NCBI RefSeq assembly: GCF_000364605.1 | Contig: NZ_KB822577.1 | Location: 62,001 to 126,000, forward strand | From: Nocardioides sp. Iso805N | GTDB lineage: Bacteria > Actinomycetota > Actinomycetes > Propionibacteriales > Nocardioidaceae | Direction: 5' to 3' | Length of the DNA stretch: 64,000 bases | Shown: positions 32,279 through 41,066 of the stretch, one piece after another | Layout: the number at the start of each line of letters is the position of its first letter | How positions within the stretch are numbered: the first letter of the stretch is position 1 | Translations under genes and position numbers: made by a program | The notes under the pieces: generated by a model | Told to the model about the DNA's origin: nothing | What the model saw: only the letters and a program-made list of their open reading frames with translations | The model's database searches: none

Positions 32279-32767
32279 GTGAGACTCGAGTCGCTGGACG
32301 GTGCCTTCGTCGACCTCACCGTGATCGGTTACCAGTTCGCGAGCGGAGTGTCGACGTCATCCGGTCCGGACTGGGATGCCAACTGGCTCATGGTCCATGG
32401 CGAGGCATGGGACGGCGTGCAGTCGTGGGCGTTCGACGATCCGTGCCTGACCACGTGGGAGGCGAAGGAGCTTGCATCGTGGCTGCGCGGCTTGGGCAGT
32501 GGGGGGCCCACAGTGGCCGCGGGCGGAGGACCAGGCCACGGCCGCTTCCTTCTTACCGAGCCCAATCTGATGTTCGCGCTGATCGAGGCCGCTCAGGGCA
32601 TCACCACCATGGACATCTACTTCGAGGCGGAGTCGCGTCCGCCCATGGCCTCGTGCGACGACGGCGAGGGAGCCGGGCACAAGGTTCGCCTGACCATTCC
32701 GCAGTCTGACCTCGCAAGAGCGGGTGAGGGATGGGAACACGACCTCGAAGAGTTCCCGCCGAGGTGA
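32279..32767 (+). CDS. WapI-type immunity protein
   Basis: This 162-residue soluble protein resembles the WapI immunity family, which neutralises contact-dependent tRNase or nuclease toxins. It has the family-like VDLTVIGYQF strand, DANWLMVHGEA, DPCLTTWEAKELASWL and FLLTEPNLMF segments. No toxin gene is next to it, so it may be an orphan antitoxin that protects against kin or rivals. The GTG start at 32279 begins just before the first conserved strand; the upstream frame lacks coding character. Assignment rests on motif recognition only. Confidence 0.65.
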   Translation: MRLESLDGAFVDLTVIGYQFASGVSTSSGPDWDANWLMVHGEAWDGVQSWAFDDPCLTTWEAKELASWLRGLGSGGPTVAAGGGPGHGRFLLTEPNLMFALIEAAQGITTMDIYFEAESRPPMASCDDGEGAGHKVRLTIPQSDLARAGEGWEHDLEEFPPR

Positions 32768-32823
32768 GGCAACCCGGCACCGGACTGTCCGACCCCGCGG
32801 CTATGACGAGGTCTTCGGTTGTG

Positions 32824-33042
32824 TCAGACGTGTCGTCCGATGGTCGTCGCTGCGCCCACGCGTTGGAGGCGCACCCTGATGAAGTGCGCACTTTCGGCGC
32901 TCAGCTGGGTGGCGACGATCGATGGAGTCGAGTCGACCAGATGGCGTGCGTCCTCGAACTCAAGAGGAGTCATCTCTCGAACGGCTTTGATGACCTCGAT
33001 CCGTCGAGGGCCGACCGCGGCGAGGATCGTGTCGCCGCTCAT
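32824..33042 (-). CDS. Lone ribosomal L7/L12 C-terminal-like domain protein
   Basis: The 72-residue protein matches the alpha/beta C-terminal domain of L7/L12. GPRRIEVIKAVREMTPLEF parallels the VIKxVREITGLGLKEAK motif, followed by ARHLVDSTP and a last strand GAATTIG. The N-terminal dimer domain and hinge are absent, so it cannot bind L10. Such stand-alone copies occur in actinobacteria and may bind translation factors or act elsewhere. ATG 33042 is the only good start. Confidence 0.75.
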   Translation of the reverse strand: MSGDTILAAVGPRRIEVIKAVREMTPLEFEDARHLVDSTPSIVATQLSAESAHFIRVRLQRVGAATTIGRHV

Positions 33043-33349
33043 AGGTAGATGTTCGCAGTGCGTCGTGGGCGCGCGCCCGGCTTTCTATCTATTCGGGTGT
33101 CACGCCATGAGGCTCCGCCGTTGTCGGTGTTGAACAGCAATGCCATGACGTAGACGCCGAATCCGATGCCTGGATCCGTCCGAAGATCGAGTTGGTCCAG
33201 ACATGGCGATCATGCGCCGGACGACTGAGCGGTCAGTCGCCGGCCCGCACGGCTGGAATGACGCAGTGCGCAGACGGCTTCGATCCCGCCAGCTCCGGTA
33301 GTCGTGGGCTCACGCGACCTGCGGGCCAGATCGCATCATCAAAACCACG
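33043..33349. other. Intergenic stretch without a recognised feature
   Basis: Several short frames occur, but none has a family signal or consistent codon bias. No strong repeat or hairpin was seen. Confidence 0.45.
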
Positions 33350-33835
33350 TCATGCGGAGGGGTGTGAGAGATCGACCGCGATGTCGCCGCGGGCCAAGGC
33401 AACGACGCTCCTGACAACCCAGTCAGCTCGCGTGTCGGTGAGCTCGAAAGCATCCCACTCGTATTCGCCGACGAGTCGCAGTTCGCCGGTCACCGTCACC
33501 CGTGAGTCCGGCGGCACGTTCGAGGCGGGACCTTCGATCTGCACCTGAAAGCGGTCTGCCCCGATCGTGAGAACGAACTCCGAACCTGCGTGTTGGTCTC
33601 GCTCTTGGCGTTCTCCGATGTTCGTCCAGATGTCCTGCGCGGCGTCCGCGGTCCCGGTCAGCGCGTACACGCTTCGCGGTTGACCCGCGCCGTCGCTGTT
33701 CTGAACCTCGGCGAGGCCATCGGGCGTCGTGGCGTCGGCGACGGTCGCCACCCCGTGCACCCGCAGGCCGACCGAGCGGAGCAAGGAGCCAGGAGCCGGC
33801 CTGGGCGGCTCGTCGTCCACGAGCATCCATTCCAT
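33350..33835 (-). CDS. Hypothetical 161-residue protein
   Basis: The protein has beta-rich segments such as LRVHGVATVAD, SVYALTGTADAAQDIW, EFVLTIGADRFQVQIEG and SRVTVTGELRLVGEYEWDAF, resembling a repeated OB- or lipocalin-like barrel that may bind nucleic acid or a small ligand. No signal peptide or membrane segment is seen. The start is uncertain: ATGs at 33850, 33835 and 33826 are all in frame, and 33835 is chosen. I do not recognise a family. Confidence 0.6.
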   Translation of the reverse strand: MEWMLVDDEPPRPAPGSLLRSVGLRVHGVATVADATTPDGLAEVQNSDGAGQPRSVYALTGTADAAQDIWTNIGERQERDQHAGSEFVLTIGADRFQVQIEGPASNVPPDSRVTVTGELRLVGEYEWDAFELTDTRADWVVRSVVALARGDIAVDLSHPSA

Positions 33836-34226
33836 GATGCGCACCCACATGGAGACATCATGGCGGCGCACTGTCGGGAACAATCGGATCTCGACTGATC
33901 CGCTCGGGATCGATGCCGACAGGCGGCGGATCGACGGCCCTCAGTTTCGAGCAGGTCGCGGAGATCCGGATGCCCGCGAGTGCCCGAGCGCGGCACGGTC
34001 GTGCGGTGCCCGGCGTTGGTCCGGTTCCGGGCTTCCGGTACCTCGCCATGATCGGTGCCCTGACGCTTCTGGTCCGCGACTGCCGATACTGGAGCTGGCC
34101 AAGGAAGCCGTGTGGCCATTCCGCTTCTACCTGCCGCGCCTCGGGCACTGATGGTTCGCGGCCACGCCGAGACCCAGCCGGTCTTGGCTTCGTCGTCGGC
34201 CACGGTGCCGTGCCTAGTCTGGGGGC
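33836..34226. other. Intergenic stretch without a recognised feature
   Basis: No credible gene was found. Frames on both strands are Arg/Pro-rich antisense-type translations. It may contain a decayed gene, but no family fragment was recognised. Confidence 0.45.
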
Positions 34227-34637
34227 GTGCCCGACCCCGCCGAGATCGATGACCGGATCGACCGCGCGAGTGCGCGACCGTTCGGGCGGCGCTTCCACCT
34301 GCGCGGGCGCGAGCGCGCCACGGCTGAGCTGCGCGGTCCGCAGACGATGCGGACTCACGCCGCGGAGATCATCGCGGAGCGCCTCGCGCCGGCCGAGCCG
34401 CGCAACGACGGCCGGCAGACCCCGTACCGCAACCACCCGGTCTTCGTGGCCCAGCACGCCACCGCGACCTGCTGCCGCAGCTGCCTGGAGACGTGGCACG
34501 GCATCGCGAAGGGGCATCGGCTCGACCGCGGCGAGCGGGCCTACGTGGCCGAGGTGATCGGGCGGTGGATCGACCGCGAGCTGGCGACCTCCATCGGATG
34601 TCGGGACTCCGGGAGCTCCAAGTCACACCGATCGTGA
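34227..34637 (+). CDS. DUF4186-family protein
   Basis: The 136-residue protein matches DUF4186, small soluble proteins of unknown role. Conserved blocks are RPFGRRFHLRG, MRTHAAEIIAERL, and the hallmark DGRQTPYRNHPVF followed by AQHATATCCRSCLETWH. The paired Cys and His suggest metal or nucleic-acid binding. The GTG start at 34227 places these blocks at normal distances. It is convergent with the ATPase at 34714, with 76 bases between them. Confidence 0.9.
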   Translation: MPDPAEIDDRIDRASARPFGRRFHLRGRERATAELRGPQTMRTHAAEIIAERLAPAEPRNDGRQTPYRNHPVFVAQHATATCCRSCLETWHGIAKGHRLDRGERAYVAEVIGRWIDRELATSIGCRDSGSSKSHRS

Positions 34638-34713
34638 AGGTGGTCGGCAGATCCGCATCGATAGCGGCGGAATGATTCACGCCTCCTCACACCTGCACGC
34701 TCCAGCGTCCGGA

Positions 34714-36285
34714 TCACTCTTCCAAGGTCGCCGCGAACGCGTCCAGGTCGACGATAGATCGACGAATCGCACGGAGGTCTTGCGTTGGCACATCGACGAA
34801 CGAGTCCCCCTCCGCTGCTAGCACACCCTGGGGCTCGTACTTCGTCGAGATGAGGTCGACATATGCGCCGTAGTCAATGCTGAAGACGTTGAATCGCTCG
34901 CCGGGCTCGTCCTGAGCGGAGTAGCCCCGACGAATCAGATGTAGAAGTCGTGCTTCGTAGAGCGACATGATCAGCTCGCTTCGAGAGTCGCGACGGTTGA
35001 CGAGGAAGGCCCGCGCACGCTTACCCCGGACAACAACGTCGATGATCCAGCTGAGGAGAGCATCGGCTTGAGGGCGACTCCGGAGCGCTGCCTCCTTGTC
35101 CTGCTGGTACCAAGCCCTCGCAGCTTGTCGCACATGGGGCACTGTTACGTTGCCGTCGCTTGCCTTCATCGCCGCCTTGCCAGCAATGTTGATGGCATCA
35201 CGCGGCACTCCCTCCGCAGCGCGCACAAGTTCGTCGAAGGCTCGCGTATCTGAGAAGCCGACGCGGATGAGATCGATGGGCGCCTTGAGCCCGTCAACTG
35301 GTTCGACGCCTTCGATGCCAGAGGTCAGGTGTTTGAAGAACAAGCCGAGGAAGAACTCGCGAGCGCGTTCGTTTGCCTGTTCAAAGACCATGAAGTCGTC
35401 CAGATCCACGCTCGCCATGATGTCGGCGCCGACCTCGAAGCCAATCCGGGCGCCATTCGAGGCGTCGAGAACGTCAAACTCGCTCTGCTGCTCGATGGTG
35501 GCAATCTTCACCGTGAACTGTTGGAGAGGCAGCACGCATCGGAGAAGGAACTCCGCGAGATAGGGCTGTATCGCTGTCGGCACGCTGACCCACTCGTCAA
35601 GGATGAGCCATACGCGATTGGCACCGAGAGCCTCCGCCACATCCCGCAATGCCTTGGCCACATCCGTGAAGTTCAGTGCGACCTCTTCTTGGCCGGTTCG
35701 TGTCGTCCGACCACGTTCCTCGGTCTCGGTGCTCTTGCCACGATTGAGCGAGCCGCCGAGCCTCGGACCGGTGCCGGAGATCGAGCCCTTTACAGCCGCC
35801 CCTCGACGAGTCGTCGACCGCTCGGCCTCGGCTTCCTCGACCTCGACGACGCCGCGGACTTCGACCTTCGAGGCGGCACTCAGCAGGGCGTCGAGCGCGT
35901 TGATGAGTGCCTTGTTGGAGATGAGGCGGTCGTCTTCGATGACGATAGAGATCACGTTGTCGTAGACCTGATTTAGGAGGTCGCGGAGTAGACGGCCCGT
36001 TCGCTCCGTCAGTCTCAGGTCGTTGACGCCGAAGAGGCCGTCGGGTGAACCTACTGTGCGAAGGTCGACATACACAGCAATGTCGCCGCGGGCGGCAGCC
36101 AATCCTTCGATGAACCGAAGTGCGTGTGTCTTGCCGGTGCCCCGGCGGCCATACAAAATCTGGTGGTCGATCGTGGACATCGCCTCAGCGATGCCGGAAT
36201 CGACGAAGGTCGCCCGTAGCTCCTCCGCCTGCCTCATCTCGGCTCGCTTCGGGATCGCGATCAGCGCCTTGTTGAGAGCGGTCAT
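34714..36285 (-). CDS. ORC/CDC6-like AAA ATPase of low GC
   Basis: The 523-residue protein has an AAA P-loop YGRRGTGKT (Lys52) and Walker B VWLILDE (Asp230-Glu231), with a charged, low-complexity insert at about 145-200 between them and a winged-helix-like C-terminal half. It resembles the ORC-CDC6 family of AAA ATPases found as orphan or island genes in bacteria. GC and codon use (many A/T third bases) are clearly lower than in neighbouring genes, a sign of horizontal transfer. ATG 36285 is chosen over GTG 36294. No partner gene is adjacent. A replication or mobile-element role, or a defence role, is possible but unproven. Confidence 0.8.
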   Translation of the reverse strand: MTALNKALIAIPKRAEMRQAEELRATFVDSGIAEAMSTIDHQILYGRRGTGKTHALRFIEGLAAARGDIAVYVDLRTVGSPDGLFGVNDLRLTERTGRLLRDLLNQVYDNVISIVIEDDRLISNKALINALDALLSAASKVEVRGVVEVEEAEAERSTTRRGAAVKGSISGTGPRLGGSLNRGKSTETEERGRTTRTGQEEVALNFTDVAKALRDVAEALGANRVWLILDEWVSVPTAIQPYLAEFLLRCVLPLQQFTVKIATIEQQSEFDVLDASNGARIGFEVGADIMASVDLDDFMVFEQANERAREFFLGLFFKHLTSGIEGVEPVDGLKAPIDLIRVGFSDTRAFDELVRAAEGVPRDAINIAGKAAMKASDGNVTVPHVRQAARAWYQQDKEAALRSRPQADALLSWIIDVVVRGKRARAFLVNRRDSRSELIMSLYEARLLHLIRRGYSAQDEPGERFNVFSIDYGAYVDLISTKYEPQGVLAAEGDSFVDVPTQDLRAIRRSIVDLDAFAATLEE

Positions 36286-36578
36286 AGTCGCCACGGTGAG
36301 AGGCTAGCGCTGCGGCGACACTCTGTCGCCGATTCGCGGGAGGTGCGCGGTGGCCGCGTCATTCTGGGCGGTGTGTGCCACCGACGTACGACGCCGAGCA
36401 CCGGCGTACGTCCAGGTCGACGGCCGCCCATGCGCGCTGAGACCGCGTGGACCGAAGCCGCCCGCACGCCACGGCAAAGCCTGCGAGCAATCCCAGCTCC
36501 GCTGTCGTATCGGCGCCCTCCCGTTCGTGGAAGGGTTGGAGGCGGTCGTCGGGCTGCCCGTGAGCAGAGGAGCTGAGC

Positions 36579-36962
36579 ATGGCGTTCTACCTGATTGCGT
36601 TCAACGACGAGTGGGTGCCGGAGCACACCGACGAGCAGATCCGGGAGAAGGGGCGGCGGGGGCGGGCGGTGATCGAGGAGATCAAGCAGGCGGGGGCCTT
36701 CGTCTTCACCGACGGCGGCCTGGACGCCTCGACCGCGATCTGCAGCGTGGTCCCCGAGGGCGAGGAGCCGGTGTTCACCGACGGGCCGTTCGTCGAGACC
36801 AAGGAGCACCTCGGCGGGTTCGCGGTGGTCGACGTGGCCAACGACGACGACGCCCGCTACTGGGCGGGCCGGATCGCGGTCGCGGTCGGCTGGCCGCAGG
36901 AGGTGCACCGCTTCCCGGGCCCCCGGTGGGGTCTGGAGGCCGAGGCGGCCGCCACGACGTAG
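36579..36962 (+). CDS. YciI-family (DGPF domain) protein
   Basis: This 127-residue dimeric alpha-beta ferredoxin-like protein has the hallmark FTDGPFVETKEHLGGF segment of DGPF/PhnB-YCII proteins, which often accompany ECF sigma factors in actinobacteria; none is seen here. His in KEHLGG and Asp in TDGPF are the usual catalytic-site residues of YciI-like proteins, but activity is unknown. It has a good ribosome site (AGGAG at 36569-36573) before ATG 36579. It is probably monocistronic or paired loosely with the hydrolase at 37047. Confidence 0.9.
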   Translation: MAFYLIAFNDEWVPEHTDEQIREKGRRGRAVIEEIKQAGAFVFTDGGLDASTAICSVVPEGEEPVFTDGPFVETKEHLGGFAVVDVANDDDARYWAGRIAVAVGWPQEVHRFPGPRWGLEAEAAATT

Positions 36963-37046
36963 GCGTCTCGCAGGCGCGGAGCGCGGATACCTCCCATCAC
37001 CACGCGCACGTTCCCCGGCCGCGTGACGCACGGCACAGTTGCGGAC

Positions 37047-38198
37047 ATGTTCGAGTACTTCACCGGCCCCAAGTACGTCTGGAACCTCGGCGTCTGCGCG
37101 ACCCTCAACAACGGCGGTCTGATCGACGAGGTCGACCGCGCGTGCCGGCCCGCGCGCGAGGCAGCCGACGTCGACACCGGCAGCAAGCTGTTCATGGCCT
37201 CCTGGAAGGCGGTGGCCGATCAGGTCGCCGACCAGGCCCGCGCCTCCGAGGCCGCGGGACACCTGCGTACGGCGGGACAGCAGTGGTACCGCTCCGGTCT
37301 CTACGTGTGCCAGGCCGAGCGGATGCTCTCCAACTCCGACCCGACCCGGCGGGCGTTCTACCAGCAGGCGCTGGACGCGTTCGAGAAGGTCTTCGAGATC
37401 GCCGACCCCGCCACCAGCCGGGTGGAGGTGCCGTTCGAGGACACCACGCTCCCGGCGTACTTCTCCAACGCCAGCAAGGCCGGCGAGCCGGTCCCGTGCG
37501 TGATCATGTGGAACGGCCTGGACTCCACCAAGGAGCACATGTACACCTCGGGCTGGGCGCAGGAGATGCGCGAGCGCGGGATCTCGGTGCTGATGATCGA
37601 CAACCCGGGCTCAGGGGAGGCGCTCCGCTTCCAGGATCTCAAGTCGCAGATCGAGTCCGAGGGGTGGGCCACGGCGCAGATCGACTACCTCGAGACCCGC
37701 TCCGACGTCGACAGCGAGCGGATCGGGCTGGTCGGCTGGTCGCTCGGCGGCTACTACGTGCCGCGGGCGGCGGCGTTCGAGAAGCGGATCAAGTTCATCG
37801 CGGTCTGGGGCGCGAACCACAACTGGGGCGAGGTGCAGAAGAAGCGCCTGCAGCGCGAGGGTGAGAACCCGGTGCCGCACTACTGGGAGCACGTCTTGTG
37901 GGTGTGGGGTTTCGACGACGTCGACAAGTTCATCCAGTACGCCGAGGGCGTCCACCTCAATGGTGTGGTCGAGAAGATCACCGTGCCGTTCCTGATCGCG
38001 CACGGTGCGGGCGACCGGCAGATCTCGGTCGACTATGCGCACCAGTCCTACGACCAGGCGGTGAACTCGCCCAAGCGCGAGCTGCGCATCTTCACTGCCG
38101 AGGAGGGCGCGACCGAGCACGTCGGGCTCGACCACATGCCGCACATCAACGCGTACGTCGCCGACTGGGTCGAGGACGTGCTGGCCGAGCTCGGCTGA
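37047..38198 (+). CDS. Alpha/beta hydrolase of the FrsA/DHPON-hydrolase type
   Basis: This 383-residue protein has an N-terminal helical cap (about 1-120) and a C-terminal alpha/beta-hydrolase domain with nucleophile Ser232 (VGWSLGGYY), acid in HGAGDRQI and a His in EHVGLDH. The N-terminal block resembles 2,6-dihydroxypseudooxynicotine hydrolase and FrsA-like esterases, which cleave C-C or ester bonds of aromatic ketones. Given the aromatic-catabolic genes elsewhere, a catabolic role is plausible. ATG 37047 is chosen; GTG 37023 would add eight residues. Confidence 0.85.
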   Translation: MFEYFTGPKYVWNLGVCATLNNGGLIDEVDRACRPAREAADVDTGSKLFMASWKAVADQVADQARASEAAGHLRTAGQQWYRSGLYVCQAERMLSNSDPTRRAFYQQALDAFEKVFEIADPATSRVEVPFEDTTLPAYFSNASKAGEPVPCVIMWNGLDSTKEHMYTSGWAQEMRERGISVLMIDNPGSGEALRFQDLKSQIESEGWATAQIDYLETRSDVDSERIGLVGWSLGGYYVPRAAAFEKRIKFIAVWGANHNWGEVQKKRLQREGENPVPHYWEHVLWVWGFDDVDKFIQYAEGVHLNGVVEKITVPFLIAHGAGDRQISVDYAHQSYDQAVNSPKRELRIFTAEEGATEHVGLDHMPHINAYVADWVEDVLAELG

Positions 38199-38200
38199 GC

Positions 38201-38250
38201 GGTCGTTCAATCCTGGCGGGAGCGGGCGAGGTGGGTGAGCAGTCGTTCAG
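38201..38250. repeat. Two TCGTTCA repeats between hydrolase and DedA genes
   Basis: GGTCGTTCAA (38201-38210) and AGTCGTTCAG (38241-38250) are 40 bp apart, in the same orientation. The second is identical to the last ten bases of the inverted repeat arm at 119-128, suggesting a dispersed repeat family. Confidence 0.6.
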
Positions 38251-38262
38251 CCCGCCCGCTCC

Positions 38263-38883
38263 TCACCCATCGGTCGAGTCCGCCCGTCGCCGCCGACGCA
38301 GCACCTGCACGACGACGAAGGCGCAGATCACCAGCACCGTCAGCACCAGCCCCGCGCCGGAGAACAGGTGCGCGACCCGGTGCCAGTTGCTGCCGGCGAC
38401 GTAGCCCGCCACGACCATCAACGTGCCCCAGATGACCGCGCCGGCGACGTTGTAGAACAGGAACGTCCGGTAGGACAGCCGGCCCATCCCCGCGAGGCCC
38501 GGGACCAGCACCCGCAGCGCCGCGGTGAACCGGCCGACGAAGACCGTCCAGCCGCCGCGCACCGACAGCGCGTCCTCGGCACGCTGCAGGTGCTCCGCGC
38601 GCACGAACCGGCCCAGCGTCGTGTGCAGGATCCGCCGCCCCCAGCGCCGTCCGACCGCATAGCCGATCGAGTCGCCGACCAAGGCTCCGCCGATGCCGGC
38701 CACGAGCACCGCGGCCAGGGAGAGTCGGCCCTGCGAGGCGAGCACCCCGCCGATGATCAGCGCCGTCTCGCCGGGGAAGACGAACCCGAGGAACGCGGAG
38801 GCCTCCAGCGCGGGCAGCGCGAAGATCAGCAGCAGCGCCAACCACGACGGCATCGCCAGCAGGTGGTTCACGACAGCGTCCAT
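38263..38883 (-). CDS. DedA-family membrane protein
   Basis: This 206-residue integral membrane protein has the SNARE-associated/DedA layout, with FVFPGETALIIGGVLA, GALVGDSIGYAVGRRWG and the basic GRFTAALRVLVPGLAGMG motif with conserved Glu and Arg residues. DedA proteins are thought to flip or recycle lipid carriers and maintain membrane potential. It ends in a short basic tail (VLRRRRRADS). It starts with ATG at 38883 and is divergent from the tannase-like gene, with 212 bp between them. Confidence 0.92.
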   Translation of the reverse strand: MDAVVNHLLAMPSWLALLLIFALPALEASAFLGFVFPGETALIIGGVLASQGRLSLAAVLVAGIGGALVGDSIGYAVGRRWGRRILHTTLGRFVRAEHLQRAEDALSVRGGWTVFVGRFTAALRVLVPGLAGMGRLSYRTFLFYNVAGAVIWGTLMVVAGYVAGSNWHRVAHLFSGAGLVLTVLVICAFVVVQVLRRRRRADSTDG

Positions 38884-39095
38884 GTCGCCTCACGTCGGGT
38901 GGAGGTCGGCAGGACACGCAGCGGGGTGATGGGGGTGTGGGTCGACGCCACGTCCGACAGGTACCCCGACGGCCGGATGATCGCGTACGACGCCCACGCG
39001 GTGCTCACCTCCATGACCTTCGCAGAGGTTCCTCAGGCGCGACCACTACCGTCGGCGCGTCCCGGCGACGGGGCCGAACGACGAAGAGGGAAGCA

Positions 39096-41051
39096 GTGGC
39101 ACAGATCGACCGGCGGCAGGTGCTGAGGACGCTGTCCGTGGCCTCGGTGAGCGTGCTCGCCCTGGCCGCGTGCTCATCGGAGGACGACACCAGATCATCA
39201 TCGACCTCCTCCACGGCGACCTCGTCGGCAGGCCCGGCCCCAGCATCGGCGGGCACGCTGACCATCGACAACACCGCGTGGAACCACGACTCCGACAACG
39301 ACGTCTACTGGCAGATGGGTTGCACGTACGCCGCCACGCCGGCCGCGCCGGACTACGAGACCCTCGGCGTCTACGTCCCGGGCGCCTACCTGGATGCGAA
39401 GGACAACGGCGACGGCACCTACACCGCGACCGTGCACAGCACCGGGAAGGTCGGCGACTTCACCGCGGCGACGGCGCCGATCGTGCTGCCGGTGAACACC
39501 CCCGGGTACGCCGCGCAGAAACCGCCGTCGAGCTACAGCTACAACGACGTGGCGGCGTACATGCAGGCCGGCTTCGTGTACGTCGCCGCAGGTCTTCGCG
39601 GCCGCGACAGCAACGGCGACGCGGCGGGCGACGACTACGTCGGCAATGCGCCGTGGGGCGTGACCGACCTCAAGGCGGCGGTGCGCTACGTCCGCTACAA
39701 CGCGGCCTTCCTGCCAGGTGACACGGGCAGCATCTTCGTCTTCGGGCACAGCGGCGGCGGCGCGCAGTGCTCGGTGATGGGGACGACCGGTGATGCGGCG
39801 CTGTACGCGCCGTACCTCGACGCGATCGGCGCGGCGACGACCGACCCCGACGGGAAGACGCTCAGCGACGCGGTCGCAGGGGTGATGGCCTGGTGTCCGA
39901 TCACCAGCCTCGACGTCGGCAACGCGTCCTACGAGTGGAACATGGGGCAGTTCGCCTCGACCGGGACGCGCGCGGCCGGCACCTGGACGGCCGCCTACTC
40001 GACCGACCTCGCGAAGGCGTTCGCGGCGTACGTCAACAGGCTCGGGCTGCGCAGCCCGGCCGGCAAGACGCTGCGGCTGAGGAGGTCGGCCCACGGCGCC
40101 TACCTCGCCGGCAGCTACTACGACCACGTCGTCTCGGTGATCGAGGAGTCGCTCGACAACTTCCTCTCCGACACGACCTTCCCCTACACGTCGTCGAACA
40201 CCACGATGGCGGGCATGGGCGCACCGGCCGGCGCCGGCGGCGGGATGCCGGGTGGCATGCCATCCGGCGGGATGCCCGGCGGCATGCGGCCGAGCGGCAT
40301 GCCTTCCGGCGGCGCGCGACCGGGTGGCATGCCCTCACGCGCTTCGATGCCCTCACGCGCTTCGATGCCCTCGGCCGGCGCTGCGCCCAGCAGCGTGGCG
40401 AGCACGGGATCCTCCGGCCCCGCGACGACCTACAAGACGGTCGAGGCCTACATCGCGCACCTCAACCGCGAGACGACCTGGGTGAGGTACGACGCGAGGT
40501 CCAACACCGCCGAGGTGCTCTCCCTGGAGGGCTTCGTCCGCAGCCAGAAGAAACCCACCAAGGATGTCGGCGCGTTCGACGGGATCGACCGCGGCGAGAC
40601 CGAGAACGTCGTCCTGGGTCAGGGCACCGAGGGCCTGCACTTCGCCGAGGTCTCCCGCGACCTGATCGCCGCCCACCAGGGCCGCTACGCGCAGCTGAGT
40701 GGCTGGAAGTCCGCCTATGCGGCGAGCGGCTACACGACCGACTTCGCCACCACCGATTCCGTCGGCGTGGACGTGCTCACCCGCGGCAACATGTACAACC
40801 CGATGTACTACCTCTCCAGCCAGTACAGGGGCTACAACTCCGCGAAGCGGGCCAAGCACTGGCGGATCCGGACCGGCATCATGCAGGGCGACACCGCGAG
40901 CACGACCGAGATCAACCTGGCCCTCGCGCTGCAGGCCCTGGGGGAGAAGGTCGACTTCGCCACCGTCTGGGGTCAGGCCCACACCATGGCCGAGCGGATC
41001 GGCGACGCGGCGACCAGCTTCATCGCCTGGGTGAAGCAGAGCGTCGCCTGA
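39096..41051 (+). CDS. Tannase-like alpha/beta-hydrolase lipoprotein with Met/Gly/Pro-rich insert
   Basis: This 651-residue protein has a signal with RRQVLRTL and lipobox LAAC (Cys26), suggesting Tat- or Sec-exported lipid anchoring. The catalytic domain resembles subtype B tannases/feruloyl-type esterases, with nucleophile Ser219 in FGHSGGGAQ and a likely His in WGQAHTMAE near the C-terminus. Between about 370 and 430 lies a low-complexity insert of GGMPSGGMPGG-like repeats and RASMPS repeats. GTG 39096 is chosen because the signal begins there. It may release gallate or other phenolic acids from esters outside the cell, which would fit the meta-cleavage cluster. Confidence 0.8.
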   Translation: MAQIDRRQVLRTLSVASVSVLALAACSSEDDTRSSSTSSTATSSAGPAPASAGTLTIDNTAWNHDSDNDVYWQMGCTYAATPAAPDYETLGVYVPGAYLDAKDNGDGTYTATVHSTGKVGDFTAATAPIVLPVNTPGYAAQKPPSSYSYNDVAAYMQAGFVYVAAGLRGRDSNGDAAGDDYVGNAPWGVTDLKAAVRYVRYNAAFLPGDTGSIFVFGHSGGGAQCSVMGTTGDAALYAPYLDAIGAATTDPDGKTLSDAVAGVMAWCPITSLDVGNASYEWNMGQFASTGTRAAGTWTAAYSTDLAKAFAAYVNRLGLRSPAGKTLRLRRSAHGAYLAGSYYDHVVSVIEESLDNFLSDTTFPYTSSNTTMAGMGAPAGAGGGMPGGMPSGGMPGGMRPSGMPSGGARPGGMPSRASMPSRASMPSAGAAPSSVASTGSSGPATTYKTVEAYIAHLNRETTWVRYDARSNTAEVLSLEGFVRSQKKPTKDVGAFDGIDRGETENVVLGQGTEGLHFAEVSRDLIAAHQGRYAQLSGWKSAYAASGYTTDFATTDSVGVDVLTRGNMYNPMYYLSSQYRGYNSAKRAKHWRIRTGIMQGDTASTTEINLALALQALGEKVDFATVWGQAHTMAERIGDAATSFIAWVKQSVA

Positions 41052-41066
41052 TCCGCGGCCCGTGCC

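Noticed and set aside
33858..34517. 220-codon minus-strand frame opposite DUF4186
   Set aside because: DUF4186 blocks are clear on the plus strand; the minus frame has no family signal.
38937..39095. Upstream extension of the tannase-like gene
   Set aside because: It would place the signal sequence and lipobox more than 50 residues inside; GTG 39096 fits export.
40207..40390. Copper-binding Met-rich domain in the tannase-like protein
   Set aside because: Methionines are present, but without His/Cys clusters or copper genes nearby; low complexity is as likely.
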